DNA of 64,000 nucleotides, from positions 17,766,001 through 17,830,000 of the forward strand of contig NC_061773.1 in NCBI RefSeq assembly GCF_022458985.1. Reading direction: 5' to 3'. The notes beneath the pieces are model-generated. The model did no database searches and was not told the origin of the DNA. It saw only the letters and a list, made by a program, of their open reading frames with translations. Each line of letters starts with the position of its first letter. Positions within the stretch are counted from its first letter, which is position 1. This DNA comes from Mugil cephalus (taxonomy: Eukaryota > Chordata > Actinopteri > Mugiliformes > Mugilidae). Position numbers and translations under genes: made by a program. Shown one piece after another: positions 35,701 through 47,200 of this stretch.

Positions 35701-38279
35701 CATCTTTTAGAGTGCTACAGTAGCCAAGACCAATAATGTATAGTTATAAACAGCACAAGGCCAAATCTAATGTAGAGCACATATAGTAGGTAGGGGGTCC
35801 CTACTTAATGTCTCCATCTGTTTGGGAGTCCCTGGCCTGAAAAACGTTGAAGACCCCCGACTTGCTTAATACTCTAGATATGCCCATCTCATCTCATTTC
35901 ATGTTATCGTTTCATCTAGTTTCAGCTGTGCACTACCCACAGATGTCAAATAAATGTAAAGGAAAGTGGAAGTACAAACTGGTATAACACATCAAATTTG
36001 TCCTTCAGCACAGTAAGTCTATTAAAAAAAAAAAAAAAAACAGACCTACCTACTGCTGCTGCCTGGTATGATTTTGAGGGCCATTGCAAAATCGATGATT
36101 GTCTCTGGTAGGAAAAAAGGACAGACGAGGTCCAACAACTCTGCGCCGGTCGCCCCCACCAGGATGCTATTCTTGTTGATGATTTCGCTGTCGTCGTTCA
36201 TCTGCAGAATCAGAAAGAGTCTGACATTTTCTTAGACACTCGCTTCTAATGAGAGTCAACAAGTGAGAGGTAGAGCCACGCACCCTTATCATCGTACCAC
36301 AAGGCTTAGAGCTGCTGTCAAAGCTAAAGGTCACCATGTGGGTGTCGTCGTCCATCTCGCCTCTGCAGGTCGTGTCGTAGAGGTGTAAGTCCGAGTAGAG
36401 GATGCCTTTATCTTCCAAGAGACATCCAACCAGAGCGACCGAATGAGAGGAGCCATTGCAGACCACGGGATCCCCTGAACGTACGACCGAAAGTGAAAAC
36501 ACAGATCCAGCACTGATATGAATAACACAGGAAAAAATATATATGTGTATATATATATTTTATATGAAGGACAAAGGACCAGTCAGAAAAGGAGCAAAGG
36601 ACGACATCTATGTCACAATGGAAAATCTTCTCTGAACAGGGGAGATTGACTGAGATATTATCTGCCATCAATTAACGGCGGAGTCTGAACATCTGTCCCC
36701 AAGAAGTTTCAACAGCAGTTCATACCTTGAGACAGTAGACTCATTGGACAAAGACGACAGGGTCAAACAATCTCCTCCAACGACATGTGAGCATCAAGTT
36801 TCTGAACTTAAAATGGATCTGAATGGTGTAAAGGTCCCATATTTTTGGGAAGGCTTTTAGGGAATGTATGTTTGGGGTTTGATTTTCCCCTTTGGAGACA
36901 CAAGTGACCGTTGGGAACCCTACCCAGACTGTTTTCAGATGTGTACGTTGAGGCAAATATGGTCCGACAGTAGCAACGGGTTTCACCAGTGACGCTGTTC
37001 TTGCCGCAGAACTCATGAGAACTGCAGTATCGGTCCTGACAGAAAGCCTGAGGGCCAGCAGCTACAGAAAAACACAGATGATACAAACTTAAGGAAAACT
37101 TGAGAAAACTTCTTGAGGTTAAACTGATACAGTCAGATGTTGACAGCACAACTGATGCTAAAATGTACTAAAATGTTGCTTAGAAATCAGTATAAATTAC
37201 CTTCATGTTAATTTCAAACTGTTTGGTATTTCAATTTAATTCAAGCCCCACAAGATTTTGCTGCATAAAGTAGTTCTTTTTTCTCTAAATTGAGAACTGG
37301 TTATACTCCTGCAAAGATCTGCAGAGCCAATACCATCGTAGCGACTTGAGGCTAACAGTTTTGCTAGCTAGTGAGTGGGTAACTCATGTATGTATGAAAT
37401 GCAGAGGTATAATGAAAGGAATGAGACGGACTGAAATATATTAATTCGCCACCTACCCACACCATTTCTCAAAATGTTGTCAAACAGGTCAAACTTTGTT
37501 AACTAGTATTTTTCCAATTACGAGGTTAATAGAGGGCATCTCTCATGAACATAGTGTTTCCTGTTTGAAGGCAACATGATAGCCTTCTTCTAATCTGGAT
37601 TAAATGAACCTTTTTAATCTCACGTCTTCTTTAGATACAGTACATCAACTCAATAATAACATGAAAGGACAGACGTACAGCAGTTGGCCTTTGACCTCCA
37701 GCCGTCCAGGGCGTCATCACTGTACAGGCTGCATGCTCTGGAATAGGCCTCCAGAAACTGACAGTTGAGGTCGTCCACAGCGGGATATTTGCACAAAGTG
37801 TCGGTGCAGGCAGCGACGTACGGCTCTGGCTTTATGTGGCTGTGACAAGCTGCAAAGGGCGTTTCCTTCATGAGATTACAGCTGTAACAGTACAGAGAAA
37901 GAACAGGGGAGATTAAGTGATGGAGTCCAGCATCTTTTTATTAATGAATGCTGAATATAAAAGAGCTTTTACAGCAGCACATTATAACGACAACATAAAG
38001 GCTGAACCTGGTTTACCGGAACATAAGAGAGGAAGATATTTCCCCCCCGGCTTTACTGACAACCCTGAATTAATTCTATAAGAGAAGATAAGCAAATGCT
38101 GCTTCTCACATCGATTCCATGGTTCATCTGTTCAAACACTTATTTGACCAGCTGGTTGTTTTCCTACCTCCATGTTCCTGTCCCTTCTGGAAACTCCTCA
38201 TCTGATGTTTACAGATCAAGTGTTGTCATGGTTATTAGGAGCTGATGTTTTCCTACTGTGAAGTGTTTACGTCACCCCC

Positions 38280-38364
<85 letters not shown>

Positions 38365-41300
38365 AGGTGTGTCTCTGCTCACCGTTGAGTCATTGTGTTG
38401 CAATCGATCGTACAGTTAGTGGCATCTCTGTGGAGCGTCTCACAGCTAGTGGGGGAGCAAACACAGGAAAAACAGGATAAGCCATAAATTAACACAACTA
38501 AACACGGAGAGGCAGGCAAGGTATGAAAATGACTAACGATAAAATAAATGATGCCATTTGTACATTGGTCTGTGACATAATTGTAATTTATTTATAATTC
38601 AAGTAATTTCGATAAGTCATTCCACATCCACCGTTAATATGTTAAAATTGGTTCAAATTTGTGAATGAGACTTGAGATAATACCTGTCAGGACTGTAGTC
38701 AGAGAGCCTCACGTCCCTTAAAGACACACTGGAGTTGCCACACAAACCCTCGACAGATGGATCTTCTCCACTCGGACCTGATCAGTTTCAGGAAAAAAAT
38801 GTGATCAACAAACTAGCAGCACGCTAAAAGACAACAAGTAATTTATGTGTTGATAAAAAAAAACAAAAAAACACAACATTACCACAAATCTTTGAACTTT
38901 CCAGTAAAACCTTTTCAAAACAGATTACGTACAAACAGTTTTCTCTCGCTTTTGTCTCTAAGAATCCTCCAACATGTTATGTATTGATCTTGGATTTAGT
39001 GTTCCCCACCTGTAATGTGTATCTGTGCAGTGTAGCCATCAAAGAAGACAGACACGGTGTGGTTGAGTTGGGACATCTTGGCTGTCACGCCGGTCAAGTC
39101 CTTTGAGAGCTGCACACCATGAACCAGCTGAGCTGTGGCGTTGAGCGTCATCACGGTGTCGTCCAGCTGCAACACATGAGAAGAAAAAATGGGAATAAAT
39201 ATTCATAACCTAAAGGATTTATCAGTTAATGCCACTGGTGTGTTTTATGTTGTCCTGACGGTACATTTGCTGTCATCAAGGGGAGAAATTCATGTATTTA
39301 AGAACACAGGTTATCTACTATGTGATAATTATTTGATGAATTGTGTTTTATTATGGTAAACAAATAGGTTAGACAATCAATCCACAGGTTTTCTTCACTA
39401 GACCACGTGCGCGTGTGCAGATCAATTTTGTTGTTGCCTGATTTGCTTACAATATCATTTATGATTAAAGTATTTATCAGGATGCAGAAAAACTGTGCGA
39501 ACCAACGACTATAGGATGCCATATTTACAGGTTCTAACTCTAACTCGAGCGATCTTACCAGGACCCTGCCGCCTTGTTCCAGATTAATATGACTAACACT
39601 TGATTTGTCCAGCCGCAGGATCACGCTGTCCAAAAAACTGACGTCTTTGCGGTGGCGTTCCTTAAAGTTTGCAAACACTTGGAAGTCTGGGATCGAGGGG
39701 GTCCTCATCAGAGTGTATGCACAGCGGTCCTGGACAGAGGTAAGCTGGCCGTGGACGTCAACGACAGCGGGGCCGGTCACAGTGCACAGGGCGCACCTGG
39801 TGGAGGTGGGAAAGGACGTGAAAACAGTTTTGGTAAAGACGGACAATTTAATCCATAAAATCCACAAATCAGAATCCACAAATCTACAGTTAGCTTGGGA
39901 ACAAATGGAGGAGATTTAAGGCGACCGTTACCCTCCACAGGAGTGGTCGACCAACAAAGGTCACTCCAACAGAAAGAAACATAATAGTCTGAGAGGTCAC
40001 TGAGGATCCAAGTTTAACTTCTAAGCAACTAAAGGCCTCTCTCCCATTGGCTAATGTTAATGTTCATGAATCCAGAGTGATGAGGACAAAGACACTTCTC
40101 TCCAAAAAGAACATTTTTGACATTTCATCAACTTCATGTGGATGAGCCAGAACACTATTGGGAAGGTGCCCACTTGAAAACCTCAATGATGTGCTGCATA
40201 CTGCCTACTGGTGTTGGTTAGGCTAGTTAGCTAGTGTCTTCTTGTTGGATGCTAGTTGGTAGCTGACTGCTAACCTGCTGGGGAGCGTACCTATGTTCCC
40301 CAGGTCCCTAACCCTAACCCTAACACTTTTTTTAAAAAATGGTCCTATGTTCCCCAGTCACATACAAAGCGGGGAACATTGGGATGATCCTGCCTGGTCG
40401 TTTTTTCAGTCGGACTGAACTTCTAAATGTGTTTTGCTTCTGATCTTGGCACGAGAGACTGTAACATCTTATCCTGTGTAACAGTGAATGTTTGGTTCAA
40501 ACGAGAGGTGGCAAGTTTGGAGATGAAACAACACTGCATGGGGTGTGGTCCTTGCTTGGGCTTGTTTTGCTGTATCTCAGCCAGAATCTCTCTGCCTTGT
40601 CATCAAAGAAAATGTCAGGACATCCGTCCATGAACTGAATCTGAAGAGAAACTGCAGCAAGAGCGATGAACACAAGAACACAAGTCTTGCTACTAAAAAA
40701 AGAACAGTTAAATAAGAGTAAAATGAGCGTACTGGAACAGCCCAGTCAAAATCCTGACTTTAATCCAATGGAAATGTTGTAGAAGGACCTGAAGCAAACA
40801 GTTCATATGAGGAAACCCTCCAACAACTCAGAACTGAAGTGGTTCTGTTCTGAAGATTGGACTAAAATCGTCCAAGCTGCTGTAGAAAACACATCAGAAG
40901 GGGGTCACATCAGATGCAGAAAACAAGGGGTCACTTTGTTTTACAGCTCGTAGATATGACCAAACGATTAATTTTATTGAATAAATAAATGTACAGCTAT
41001 AATATTTCTGTTTCGTTTCTTTGATTGGATTCTCTTCGTCTACTTTCAGGACTTGTGTGAAAATCTGCTGATGTTTTGCATCATTTTTATGCAGAAATGT
41101 AGAAGATTCTGAGAGGTGCAAACATGTAGCCTTAGACCCAGAGCTTTTTCTGGGGTCACTCAGGGTTTGAGGTGTGTGGACGATGTGACGGTGCTCGGCA
41201 ACGTTTTATTTTCTATGCCTGTGAATGTGAGAGACTTCAGCCATGTCGTCAACAGCCAGTTATATTAAATGTGGTTTACTCAAATTCTTTCTTTTAATCC

Positions 41301-41479
41301 AATAACTTGTGAGATGGAGATGAGATTTCATTCACACGAAACTAAACTGACGGAGATGAGATTTCATTCAAACTAATTCTTATTGAATTCACACATATTT
41401 ACTGGTTATCTCCTCGGCAGAGCTGCATGGAGCTGCTACAACGGACGACTGCAGTCAAGTAGAGCAGCAGGCGGAGCAT
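32799..41479 (-). CDS. secreted VWD-C8-EGF-like-ZP protein (alpha-tectorin-like)
   Basis: Predicted extracellular matrix or mucus protein. Twelve exons, 5' to 3' on the minus strand: 41479-41403, 39796-39559, 39166-39010, 38777-38684, 38445-38383, 37881-37679, 37061-36924, 36474-36284, 36201-36050, 34557-34312, 33359-33197 and 32888-32799. Every phase fits and the total is 603 aa. Residues 1-18 form a signal peptide (MLRLLLYLTAVV). A von Willebrand D-type region covers about 27-172 and ends in GLCGN; its usual GDPH start is degenerate (CTVTGPAVVDVHG). A C8 cysteine domain follows (about 190-276, WRSKANC). An EGF-like Cys cluster is at about 278-322 and a ZP domain at about 326-577 (VVCNGSS, DSCFATNEPS, YDLIMSGCANP, YLHCRLKLC, CTPTCSS). 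A furin-type RKRR site is at 581-584. Only about 19 residues follow it, with no GPI or membrane anchor visible. The family is inferred; I do not know an assigned name. Confidence 0.82.
33515..33700 (-). mobile_element. Tc1-like relic, inside an intron of the ZP gene
   Basis: On the minus strand it reads GAGAAGTGAATAACACTGAG then CAGGATGCAGCCTGACACAG. It matches the element at 58079-58652 but is truncated. Confidence 0.5.
35134..35862. mobile_element. hAT-like non-autonomous element
   Basis: The left end is TCTTCAACAGGAGGGTC followed by CTGTGACCCCTAGGGGGTCC. The right end, reverse-complemented, reads TCGGGGGTCTTCAACG. It has about 730 bases, no transposase, and sits in an intron of the ZP gene. 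Family and exact ends are inferred. Confidence 0.45.
38280..38364 (+). repeat. (TATC)n microsatellite
   Basis: About 21 perfect TATC units, ending only about 19 bases from an exon of the ZP gene (38383-38445). Confidence 0.95.
40306..40324 (+). repeat. short interstitial telomere-like repeat
   Basis: Three CCCTAA units (CCCTAACCCTAACCCTAAC), flanked on both sides by TATGTTCCCCAG. This suggests it is part of a dispersed repeat and not a fusion point. It lies in intron 1 of the ZP gene. Confidence 0.85.
40727..41125 (+). mobile_element. Tc1/mariner-like transposase relic
   Basis: TCAAAATCCTGACTTTAATCCAATGGAAATG still reads as QNPDFNPMEM, the Tc1 SPDLNPIE region with the last catalytic acid. 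Stops and indels follow, then a terminal GCAGAAATGTAGAAGATTC. Inactive. Confidence 0.6.
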
Positions 41480-44100
41480 TTTGGAGGAGACAAGTGTAGC
41501 CGCTGGAAGAGACAAATTCACAGTGATTACAAAGTACTACACAATGCAGAGAACAAACAGACACAACAAGCAACATATTTGGCATAGAGGTTATTTTGCA
41601 CAGATAAGTAAAATAATAATTTCTAAAAGCTGGACAAACAGCTTTCTTACCACATTCATCAGGAAGCTAAAACTCTTAAGGGTAAAATAAAACTCATAAA
41701 TCTATCTACAGAAACTTTTTTTTAACCGGTTAAGATTTAGTTTAGTTACTCGTGTCCCCTCTGGGTCTCTGTAGCACAGATTACTGCAGATAGTTTTCCA
41801 CCTTCGTCTGCCACTACGGAGTAATTTGAAGACGAGAGTGTCACTAAGAAGATGTCTTCAAAGGTTATTTACTTATGTGAAAAATGTGCCCTGCACTGTT
41901 CACATCTGTGTCTCTGAGGAAAAACACAAAACAAAGTTTCACAAATTTCTCCCTCCTTCTTTTGAATTAAAAGCCAGAAAAATGGGGGGAAAAAAACTTA
42001 TTGCAAGAAGCTGTTGCAAGATTTTCAAAAAATGCATAATTTCCCGAGAAATCACAAAAGTACAAATATTTTTCTAATTTCTTGTTTTTTTTAGCACCCA
42101 TCAATCTTGTAAATACAAACTGATCTCCTCCGAGCACAAACAAGCACAGTATAGTTCAGTATAACACAGAATATTTTAAAAGTCAAATAGATCCATATCA
42201 TACAATAGAAAATTGTTAATAAAAAATCAAATGTGGATGACTACACTTATTAAAATTAGTCTCACTATATAGAAAAGAGAATAATCAATTCCAATCATAT
42301 TCTGATGACTCAAAAGAGCAGTGTTTGCTATTTCACACTTAATGGTTATTTAATTATACTTTTTAATCGACTTGGACAATTCCTCACACCGCTCCCCCCA
42401 CACTGACAGTGCTGTGATGATCTTCAGGCTTCTGTTTGCGAGTATTTAGGTTTCTGCATTTGCACAGTTCTTTCCTCATTTTATCTGTCCAGCTGTTCAT
42501 TTAAGAAGTAGAATATAAAGATGAAAACAAGGCTCTCTTACCCTCAGAAAGTGGAAGCTGATGTCTGCGTCTGTGCACATTCGTTGTTGTCCTTCTGCGT
42601 CCTTTTTTTGTGTGTCTCTGAATGACATAAGAATGTGAGTTGAATGAGGTGTTGGAGCCAAAAAAAGAACACACACGCGCTCACGCGCACACATTCTAAA
42701 TTACTGTCATTGTCAATGTTCAAGCATGAATAAATCTGTTAAATCTTTAAAATTATTAATGCACAGATTGATACTGAGATTCTCATTTTACTTTTGGAAT
42801 ACGTGGGTCGTACCCAAATGTTGAATACTTTCAAACGCCCTCTTTAAGCATATAATGTTAAGTAATCATCATCATCATCATCATAATAATAATAATAATA
42901 ACGATAATAATATTATTAATAATAATAATAAAGAAGGTCTGTGACCATTTAAAACATATATCTGGGATCTCTACTTCAGTCTCCAACCTTTTGAACATAC
43001 TTGTGTGAGCGTGTGTCCATATAGTATTTAATTTTTAGCTTCTAGGCTGAAATTCCAGAGCACACTGAAAACATATTCTACCACAGTGGTCAAATTCTTG
43101 TATGCAAATGTCCAAATAGCCTCTCAGAATGTAGCTGAACTGGATACACAACCTATTGATGATGAAGGTTATACAAGTGCTTTATAGTTATAGTTTATAG
43201 TGGACTATCTTGGGTTATCTAAAAGCTTCACTAAATAAAGAAAAAGTAACTGAATCAGTATTTTTGCCTAGTTTGGTGATATGCTAACCTCCAAAATTCA
43301 TAAATGTCTCCGAGATCACTGAGAATAAAAATAAGAATAATAAACCACACTGTTAAGGAACACATTCATTCATTTCCATGAGAAAGGTCAGCAAGTGCCT
43401 CTGCAAATATTCAGAGTCACTGTTGATGAAGCAGCAAGTGAGATTGTGGATATTTTTGGCGTAAAAACTATATGTTGGCAGAATTATTTAGCTGGTTAGC
43501 TGTACACTTCGCTGTACACAAGCTTATTTACAATTCTTATTGTTGAGTTGCCTGTATTTTATGGTAGGAGATTGTTTTCTGGACAGAATATTTGTTATCT
43601 GCTATGATTAGCTAGCTAAATACTAGCTTGCTGGAGAAGTGGCCGTCTTACACTGTTTTTAAAGAATCAAACAATTAATCAAAAGTAAATCTACTGCAAA
43701 AATTAACACATAGAGCAAATTTCGACAGAAACCATGTTGGATTTTTGCACTTTCTTTTGTTTGGTTTTCAATGCAATTTATTTTTGTATGTTGGTGTAAG
43801 GCTGAAAAGCCAGATAAAATAAAATAAAATAAAATAAAATAAAATAAAATAAAATAAAATAAAATAAAGAACTTTAGATTTCCAAAACCTGCCATATATG
43901 TTCAGTTAGTTACTGGGGTTTCAAATAAAAAAGGCCTTACATGTCATTGGCAAATAAATATCTAAACAATCTCTTCAGTATTTTTACATTTGTGAGACGT
44001 AACATTTGTTCTATTTCAAAGTTTGCCTGCATTTCCTTTCCTTACATGATGTCTGCTCTGGTTGTCCTTGGATTTCTTTTCTTTTTTTCTGATTCTTCCG
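41480..44100. other. intergenic region between the ZP gene and pdhb
   Basis: AT-rich. Holds ATC/AAT trinucleotide repeats (about 42866-42935) and an AAAAT microsatellite (43815-43868). I see no exon. The two genes are divergently transcribed across it, but at 2.7 kb it is too long to be a typical shared promoter. Confidence 0.5.
43815..43868 (+). repeat. (AAAAT)n microsatellite
   Basis: Ten or more perfect AAAAT units. Confidence 0.9.
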
Positions 44101-44241
44101 CCTCGTTTTCCTCCGGACGTCCTGTCATTGGCTCTGCGTAATGACGTATACCGAACCACATACAACCTGCAGCTTTGATTGGAGGAAGTTCCCGATGCCA
44201 CTGGAGACCCCGCCCACTCTCCGGCAGAGGACAGGTTCAAG
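44101..44241 (+). promoter_or_regulatory. pdhb: pdhb promoter and 5' UTR
   Basis: GC-richer than its surroundings. It has an inverted CCAAT box (ATTGG at about 44127), a CRE-like half site (TGACGTAT at about 44142) and CCGCCC. No TATA box. The exact start is not determined. Confidence 0.5.
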
Positions 44242-47200
44242 ATGGCGACGTCCCTGAGGTGCTTCCTCCGCATTGGAAAGGTACGGGATCATTGCTCAAA
44301 AACACGCATTTCTGACACAGTTTTGTGTTTGTTGAAGAGCAGTATAAGTAATATGTCTCTCTGCATCTTTCTGCAGAATGCCGTGTCTGCTGTACGGGTG
44401 CGGGGATTTCACAAAAGCTCTCCGGCCGCTGTGCAGGTCAGTGCTAACAGCTAGCAGGTTAACTGTAGCTAAAGTAAAAGTAAATGTTGTCATGCAATTT
44501 TAAATATAGATTGTAAGAACAAAGTAAAACTCTATTAGTCACGTCTTTCTGGCCAAACAAGCTATTATAATTTAAGTTTTACGGTGCGTGTCGTTGTCCC
44601 GTCATTGAGAAGGGATGCGGGTTGTCACATCATGACAAACCCTCCCAACAGATGACAGTAGTTGGCGGTTGTTTGGCTAAATCTACTCTCTAAAATAGTC
44701 TAAAAATAAATGCGTCTAGTCTGCAGGCGCTTTATTCAGTGGTAAGCAGTGGGAACATTTAGAAAGATGGTTCAGTATTTGGTTAAAAATGACTGCCTGA
44801 AGCTGTGCTTTACATTTTAAAAGGGAAAAGGTGGAGCGATCAAAACATGCGAGAAAAGGAAAATAATATGTAAGATGTTAATACTTAAATAACATGAGAA
44901 AAATTGTGCTTGTGAATGATCAATTCTTATTTGAGAAATTGTATTTGAGACCAATAACTACTAATGAGTTTCAAGGAGGTTATATATAAATGTCTAATAT
45001 TAGGAAAGAAACAGATGGAGGAAGAGATTCGTTATTTTGGGGTCAGATTAATGTGTGATTGTAATAGAGCAAATAATATTTGTATATTTCAATATTTGAA
45101 CAAACTAGTTGCAGGTTTTATTTATTTACTTATTGTATTTATTCATTTGACCCATATTGGTTTTAGGTTTTACATCAAGATCAGCCTTTTTTTCTGACTT
45201 CCACTTACTTTTCCTTACCTTATCGGCTCATATTTATTTACTCCTTTTATATGTGCACATGCTTTAATTGTATATTTACATGTTAAGTGTTAAACATTTG
45301 AATAGTGCCTACAGATAGAGCTGCCAAACATCAGGAATACATTTTTTTTTTCTTGTGACTAGTTTTTATTTTTATCTAATAAAATTCTGAGATTCAGTGC
45401 CTGTACTGTTGACATGTTGATAGAGACCTCTGCATATAGAGGTATAAGTAGAAATATCATGTTATATTTTGTGCTATTATTCTTTTAGCTTGTTATGTCA
45501 AAATACGAACTCCCTCGATCATGACCGATGCTGCATAACATAAAAATAAGAAACTCTAACAGAGCTACAATTATCACTAATTATCTTCTAATTAATCAAA
45601 AAGATGCACTCATGCAATAATTCGTCTAATAAATCGTGCAGATGTCATTGGAAACTAAACTACCTCTACAGCTGGGACAAAACAAATGAATGCAATACTT
45701 AATTGTAGCAATCTGTATAAAATCTAAGTGGGAAAATAAGAAAGGTTTGACATGGAAAAGACATGAGGATGACGTTGAGATGTCCATAATGAGTCTGTGT
45801 TCACTACAGTGTTGTTTGTCGTCCTCAGGTGACCGTCCGTGATGCCCTCAACCAGGCGTTGGACGAGGAGCTGGAGAGGGACGAGCGGGTGTTCCTGATG
45901 GGTGAGGAGGTGGCTCAGTACGACGGAGCCTACAAGGTGAGTAGGCGCTCAGTAGAGCACGGGAGATGAGGACCACTTTGATGTTAATATGATTCTGATG
46001 CAAGTTCAAGTGTCCATTTGTCTGATAAGTGTCATTATAGTTATTTCATGCTATAAAAGCGGGATGTAACATCATGATAACAGTTACCATGACAACCGCT
46101 CCATAAAGCGGTCCCATAGGAGTAAGAAAAAATAAATAAATACGTGCAGTGTATCATCAACATTTATTTGTAATGCAGTGGATTAACTAAGGATGGACCA
46201 TTTTACTGTGATGATGAGCAAATACTATAGAATAATCCCACACTAGTAGTAAAAGAAGTTTGCATTAACCCAGTGCTAGTACTGGCTACTGATGTGGAAA
46301 TCTAGGGGCCATTTACAGCTCAGAGATCAAATAAATCAATCAGTAAGTGTTATCAAGATGAAATGAAGAAACAGGGACAATTACGGTTTAATTTATTTTG
46401 ACATATTTGTTCTTTTTAAAACACATTTAAACTGCTATGTCTGCAATGTGAATAGCAGTGCGACCAGCAACCATAATGGTTGTTGTCTGCTTGGAACATT
46501 TTTTTCTCTTATTCATAAAGTTCAAATTGGGGACATTTTTGTGGACAGCTGTGGACAGGGACTGTCCCCAGAAATCAGGGACGTCTGGTCACCCCCCCCA
46601 AAAAAACCCAAACCATCAACATAACACCTTTTATTTGGCACAAGTCTTCTCGTTCAGGCTGCTTCACTTCTTGGACCTTTCCATCTTCACCACGCCTCAC
46701 AGTGGCACAGTTGTACCATGTGTGTTTAGAAGCACTACACTGAAAATGGTCCAGTCTGAAACTGTCTCGTGGCGCAACGTTCCAAATGTTGTGTAATCAA
46801 AAATGCCAGTATATTAAACATCCATATTGTAACAAAAAAAAAAAAAAAAAACAGGCATTTGGTACAAAACGCTATACCGCCCACCCCTAGTAGCCAGTTA
46901 TTCAATTCTCTCCACTGCATGTAAACTGGGACAAGGACCACATGCCGAAAGTCAAATTAAGCTGTGCATGTGAGTGTGACCAATCGGAGGAAGTGGAGAC
47001 ACCTTGTCCATATTGTTCTACGGTCTATGGTGTCATCTTTATCTGTCATTTCTGTTTGTAAAACCTGATCCTCTCCAAATGAACAGCAGAGATCTCAGAA
47101 CAGTGATGTCAATAAAAATAAGTCTTGTTCAGACACTCAGACTCTTCAAATGTAAATGGAACAGCTGATGCTTTGGAAGAAGGTCGGGCAGAAGAAAGAA

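Noticed and set aside
40306-40324. Telomere-like CCCTAA repeats as a chromosome fusion scar
   Set aside because: Only three units, inside what looks like a dispersed repeat with duplicated TATGTTCCCCAG flanks.
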